DNA of 43,968 nt from a virus. Below are positions 41,058 to 43,968 of this stretch, piece after piece (positions within the stretch are counted from its first letter, which is position 1; each line of letters begins with the position of its first letter). The translations under genes were made by a program, and so were the position numbers. The notes beneath the pieces were generated by a model. That model saw only the letters and a list, made by a program, of their open reading frames with translations, was not told where the DNA came from and ran no database searches. The DNA is taken from positions 1-43,968 of the IMG/VR virus record IMGVR_UViG_3300020442_002930; one strand, 5' to 3'.

Positions 41058-41891
41058 ATGTCAACACTTGGTCAAAAGCCAGCCACACAACACGTAAGCT
41101 TACAAAAGCAAACTATTACTGGTAATGGTGGAACTTCATACACATTACAACAAAGTGTAGGTAGTGCTTTAGACATTGCAGTGTTTGTCAATAATACCAG
41201 ACAAGAACCTGCAATAGCATATTCTGCAAGCGGAACAACTTTAACTATGACTGGTGCAGTAAACTCGTCAGATCACTTTTACGTTATATTTTTAGGAAAA
41301 GCAATTACTACAACCGGATTACCGGTTGATGCAGTCGGTACTGCAAATATAAACGCAGGTGCAGTCACTGATGCTAAGATCGCAAATGGCACTATAGATT
41401 TAACTAGTAAAGTGACTGGTATTTTACCAACAGCTAATGGTGGCACTGGTGGAACAAATGGTGGTAAAACATTAGCTATTACTAAGTTTACTAATAACAC
41501 CAGAACAGCTATGACCGAGACAGATGTAATTGATTTTTTTGATACTAGTATTACACAGGTGAAAGCAAACAGCAAGTTTTTAGTTCATGTTCATTTACAT
41601 GGTTGGGCAGATTATTCGGGTGCTGTTAACTATGATTTAATTTACGACGGAACAACGCATTCTGGTATTGCAGGTTTTACATACACTGCTCAAGATTATT
41701 GGCATCACTTAAGAGGTACCTACTATATTGATGGTGCTAGCACAGCAGGTTCAAAAAACTTTAAATTTAGACAAGATTCCGTCAGTGGAGGAGCTCAAAA
41801 ATTTGCTTACATTTGGAACCCAAATGCTAGTGACGATGCAAGATTGGCACAAACAATAAGTAGTGTTATTTTTATAGAATATGATTTATAA
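41058..41891 (+). CDS. Fibre/tip protein with VNG-type and receptor-binding domains
   Basis: A 277-aa protein. Residues 1-85 are the module ITGNGGTSYTLQQ..., AVFVNNTRQEPAIAYSASGT, TLTM, which also occurs in the giant fibre C-terminus and in the gene at 42760. Residues 95-140 carry the fibre linker GAVTDAKIANGTIDLTSKVT followed by ILPTANGGTGGTN, a widely used phage fibre motif. Residues 145-277 form a beta-rich tip with many aromatic residues (HVHLHGWADYSGAVNYDLIY, YWHHLRGTYYIDGAS). The tip probably binds a receptor, in the manner of C1q-like or jelly-roll tips. It begins 1 bp after the stop of the previous gene. Confidence 0.75.
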   Translation: MSTLGQKPATQHVSLQKQTITGNGGTSYTLQQSVGSALDIAVFVNNTRQEPAIAYSASGTTLTMTGAVNSSDHFYVIFLGKAITTTGLPVDAVGTANINAGAVTDAKIANGTIDLTSKVTGILPTANGGTGGTNGGKTLAITKFTNNTRTAMTETDVIDFFDTSITQVKANSKFLVHVHLHGWADYSGAVNYDLIYDGTTHSGIAGFTYTAQDYWHHLRGTYYIDGASTAGSKNFKFRQDSVSGGAQKFAYIWNPNASDDARLAQTISSVIFIEYDL

Positions 41892-41902
41892 GGAAATTAA
41901 AT

Positions 41903-42154
41903 ATGGCATTATTTGATACAATAGTTCAAAAAAACGAAAACTTTAAAGGCTATACTGGTAATCCTCCTAGTAATGAAAGTGAATATAATGCAATGAAAGA
42001 TAATATGTTTGAAGGCACGCCTCCTACATGGACATCAATAAAATCATCTATGGATAGTTATGTTGATCCAAAGGTTAGTGGCAATAAAAAATTATTAGAC
42101 TTAGGATTAACTCAAGATGAAGTAACTGCTTTAACTGGCTATAGACCATCATAA
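41903..42154 (+). CDS. Hypothetical small protein in the fibre operon
   Basis: An 83-aa protein that I do not recognise. It is not fibre-like: it has a helical, charged composition (DTIVQKNENFKGYTGNPPSN, ESEYNAMKDNMFEGTPPTWT) and ends LGLTQDEVTALTGYRPS. AAGGAAA stands about 10 nt upstream of the ATG, and the next gene follows after 9 bp. Being cytoplasmic in look and lying between two fibre-tip genes, it might be a folding chaperone for one of them, as small genes next to tips often are in other phages; this is inference only. Confidence 0.6.
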   Translation: MALFDTIVQKNENFKGYTGNPPSNESEYNAMKDNMFEGTPPTWTSIKSSMDSYVDPKVSGNKKLLDLGLTQDEVTALTGYRPS

Positions 42155-42163
42155 GGAATATAA

Positions 42164-42763
42164 ATGAGTACATTAACAGTTCAAAATATACAAGGTTCAT
42201 CAAGTGGTGGTAATACTATAAATGTTGCGAGTGGTCATGTTTTACAAGCGACTGGTCATATTTTACAAGTAAAACAAGCAATATTTCGTGGTAATTATAC
42301 TTTCAATGATGCTTCTTATCAAGATATTATTGATCTTACTGTATCAATAACACCAAGTTCAACATCAAATAAAATACTCGCTAAATGCGTATTAAATGCT
42401 TCTGCTAATGCAAATCAAAGATTCGGAATTCGTATTGTAAGAGATGGAAGTATGATATTACCACCTATAGATTATAATGGTCAAGGTGGCAGTAGTAGCA
42501 GTGGGGCATCAGATGGTGTTGCTTTAGGTAGTAGAACACCTGCTCATGTATTTGGAAATGGTGTTGGTTCTAATGCACCTACACAACCGTCAACTATAGA
42601 ACTACTAGATACACCAAGTTCAACATCTTCGTTGACATATAAAGTTCAAGCGTTCTGTGAAGCATCATCATATTTGTACATAAACAATTGTCAAACATGG
42701 AGTGATGATGCAACAAAGTTTGGTGCAGTTTCTACTTTAACTTTAATGGAGCTCGCAGGATGA
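42164..42763 (+). CDS. Fibre tip protein (SITPSSTSNKI family)
   Basis: A 199-aa protein. An N-terminal attachment peptide, TLTVQNIQGSSSGGNTINVA, is followed by SGHVLQATGHILQVKQAIFR. The tip domain has DIIDLTVSITPSSTSNKILA, a signature of small phage fibre-tip proteins, then RFGIRIVRDGSMILPPID and a C-terminal LYINNCQTWSDDATKFGAVS strand pair. A Ser/Gly loop (SSSSGASDG, near 112) may be a variable ligand-binding loop. AAGGA lies before the ATG, and the stop overlaps the next ATG (ATGA). Probable receptor-binding tip. Confidence 0.75.
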   Translation: MSTLTVQNIQGSSSGGNTINVASGHVLQATGHILQVKQAIFRGNYTFNDASYQDIIDLTVSITPSSTSNKILAKCVLNASANANQRFGIRIVRDGSMILPPIDYNGQGGSSSSGASDGVALGSRTPAHVFGNGVGSNAPTQPSTIELLDTPSSTSSLTYKVQAFCEASSYLYINNCQTWSDDATKFGAVSTLTLMELAG

Positions 42764-43233
42764 GTACTCTCGGTAAGTCACCACAGTTTGGAATATATCA
42801 AAGAATGGATGCGATCACCGGTACGGGCGATTCATCGTATACGCTTAAAATCGACACTGTACCGCAACCAAACTTTATTGCGGAACAATTAATTGTATCA
42901 GTTAACGGTGTAATACAAGCTCCTAACTCTGCATATACGGTAAGTGGAAGTACTATAACCTTTAGTGAAGCTCTTGACTCTGCGACTCATACTATAGATT
43001 TTATCACTGCGATGGGACACGCCCACAGTACTAATACTGTTTCAGATAATAGTGTCACAGCCGCAAAATTAAATGATGCGTTAGCGATTACAAATACGCC
43101 AGTAAGAAAGAATACGAATAGAATACAAACAGGATTTACTTTAGACTCAAATGATAATGCGGTAGTTGGTGGACCAATAACAATTGACTCAGGAGTTTCA
43201 GTAGTCATTAACGGATCATTGTCGATAGTGTAG
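42760..43233 (+). CDS. Short fibre protein, paralogue of the N-terminus of the 41058 gene
   Basis: A 157-aa protein. Its first 90 residues (STLGKSPQFGIYQRMDAITG, SSYTLKID, LIVSVNGVIQAPNSAYTVSG) repeat the plan of the 41058 protein (STLGQKPATQHVSLQKQTIT and following). After the shared HAHSTNTVSDNSVTAAKLND linker, however, it ends in a short generic strand region (VVGGPITIDSGVSVVINGSL), with no bulky tip. It may therefore be a stem or connector without a receptor domain, or one allele form of a modular fibre. It overlaps the previous gene by 4 bp. One Asp-Ser-Ala occurs (LDSATHT). Confidence 0.72.
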   Translation: MSTLGKSPQFGIYQRMDAITGTGDSSYTLKIDTVPQPNFIAEQLIVSVNGVIQAPNSAYTVSGSTITFSEALDSATHTIDFITAMGHAHSTNTVSDNSVTAAKLNDALAITNTPVRKNTNRIQTGFTLDSNDNAVVGGPITIDSGVSVVINGSLSIV

Positions 43234-43241
43234 AGGAGAAA

Positions 43242-43877
43242 ATGGCATTAACGAGAGTAAAAGCAGCAGGAGTAACTAACAACGCGATCGGTTCATCGCA
43301 ACTTGATTTAACTGCAAACTACACATTTACTGGTACTATTTCTGGTGCAAGTGGTTGGAGGCAAGAAACAAAGTCTGCTGATAACAGCGCAGTCGAGTTA
43401 CAATTTGATATTGGCGCCGGTGCTGAAATAATATTTGTTACACTTGAAAATTTCTATAAAAGTGGTACTGGCACAAATACAATGTTACAACTTGGAACTT
43501 CTAGCGCGTTTCTCGGTACAGGCTATCAAGAAAGAAATTCTTACATATCACAAGGTGCAGTGAATGGTGGTGGTAACTATGGAAGTAGCGGAAACAGAAA
43601 TGGTTTTGTGATGTCTGGTGAAGCGGCGGCAGGTTCTACTTATCGTTTGAATGGTACTTATAAATTATTTAGAAGAGATTCCGCTACTGGAAATGCGGCA
43701 TCTGATAATGTTTGGTTATGTGACTGGACAGCACAATCTCAAACAAACTCTTATGTCACGATAGGTGGCGGTTCGAAAAATGTAGGGGCGCTTTTAACAA
43801 GGCTCAGAATAATAAGTGCAAACGGTTCTTCAAATTTACAAGCAGGTTCCGTTACTGTTCGTTATTTAGTTAGGTAA
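43242..43877 (+). CDS. Fibre tip protein
   Basis: A 211-aa protein beginning ALTRVKAAGVTNNAIGSSQL, an N-terminal pattern common to small fibre proteins of marine T4-like phages, then a short GTISGA stem. Residues about 40-211 form a beta-rich, Gly/Asn/Ser-rich tip (FLGTGYQERNSYISQGAVNG, GGNYGSSGNRNGFVMSGEAA) ending in strand LQAGSVTVRYLVR. AGGAG lies upstream (TAGAGGAGAAAATG). The tip has no similarity that I can see to the other tips here, consistent with a set of alternative or complementary adhesins. One Asp-Ser-Ala occurs (RDSATGN). Confidence 0.7.
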   Translation: MALTRVKAAGVTNNAIGSSQLDLTANYTFTGTISGASGWRQETKSADNSAVELQFDIGAGAEIIFVTLENFYKSGTGTNTMLQLGTSSAFLGTGYQERNSYISQGAVNGGGNYGSSGNRNGFVMSGEAAAGSTYRLNGTYKLFRRDSATGNAASDNVWLCDWTAQSQTNSYVTIGGGSKNVGALLTRLRIISANGSSNLQAGSVTVRYLVR

Positions 43878-43893
43878 TTAAAGAATAAATTTA

Positions 43894-43901
43894 TATAAAT
43901 A
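43894..43901 (+). promoter_or_regulatory. T4-type late promoter for the gene at the right edge
   Basis: Perfect TATAAATA in the 51-bp gap after the 43242 gene, 27 nt before the ATG at 43929. A strong GGGGAG Shine-Dalgarno lies between. Confidence 0.8.
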
Positions 43902-43928
43902 TAATAAAACATTGGGGAGAGTGAACCG

Positions 43929-43968
43929 ATGGCTACACAAAAAGATTTTGTCGTAAAGAACGGCATAA
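43929..43968 (+). CDS. Start of another tail fibre gene, cut by window edge
   Basis: Thirteen codons are visible, starting ATQKDFVVKNGI after the Met. This is the characteristic opening of fibre proteins in marine T4-like phages (KDFVVKNGL). It has its own late promoter and a strong Shine-Dalgarno (GGGGAGAGTG). The frame is open to the last base, so the adhesin locus continues to the right. Confidence 0.7.
   Translation, partial: MATQKDFVVKNGI

Noticed and set aside
1-43968. tRNA genes, integrase, attachment sites, IS elements, photosynthesis genes
   Set aside because: None was recognised on either strand; genes are packed too tightly to leave room for tRNAs except in short gaps that contain promoters.

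Overview
The window is part of the genome of a T4-like (tevenvirus) tailed phage of the marine type, closest in gene content to cyanophage and pelagiphage myoviruses. The evidence is a nearly complete T4-type baseplate and hub gene set (homologues of gp26, gp51, gp54/gp19, gp4, gp48, gp53, gp27, gp5, gp25, gp6 and gp8), gp33 and gp32, the T4 late-promoter octamer TATAAATA before many genes, very dense packing with stop-start overlaps, and a low-G+C genome. No photosynthesis gene, integrase, tRNA, IS element or CRISPR array is visible, so the host cannot be named; a SAR11-like or other low-GC marine bacterium is an inference only. Layout: (1) 1-1710, plus strand: the end of an unrecognised gene, the late-transcription co-activator gp33, and the ssDNA-binding protein gp32 with a structured leader. 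(2) 1707-6176, minus strand: a head/tail block read from gp4 (head completion) through a gp2-like protein, a tail-tube-like protein, gp26, a small gp51-like gene with no usable early ATG, and a 596-residue tape-measure candidate. (3) 6219-17022, plus strand: central baseplate genes gp48, gp53, gp27, gp5 (OB fold plus lysozyme), a 746-residue protein with a zinc-ligand-less amidase fold, a separate spike/needle protein, gp25 and gp6. (4) 17022-28460, plus strand: outer baseplate and fibre-network genes. (5) 28453-32008: a compact, very A+T-rich cassette of enzymes (two glycosyltransferase-like proteins, a 2OG-oxygenase-like protein, a methyltransferase-like protein and a radical SAM protein) arranged as two convergent groups inside the fibre region. 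(6) 32095-43968, plus strand: a large adhesin locus with a 1967-residue fibre, a 538-residue relative and a string of small fibre or tip genes, one C1q-like, running off the right edge. How it fits together: gp33, with a late sigma and clamp encoded elsewhere, should drive the TATAAATA promoters. These express the hub, wedge and fibre genes that build the tail and its receptor-binding apparatus. The enzyme cassette probably modifies a surface polymer, either of the host or of the virion fibres. The most interesting signals are: three late promoters placed exactly 5 nt before an ATG, predicting leaderless late mRNAs; a sharp excess of the tripeptide Asp-Ser-Ala confined to the outer baseplate and fibre proteins that flank the glycosyltransferase cassette; a cupredoxin-like domain with a complete type-1 copper ligand pattern inside the giant fibre; and a gp32 leader whose layout recalls the T4 gp32 autoregulatory operator.
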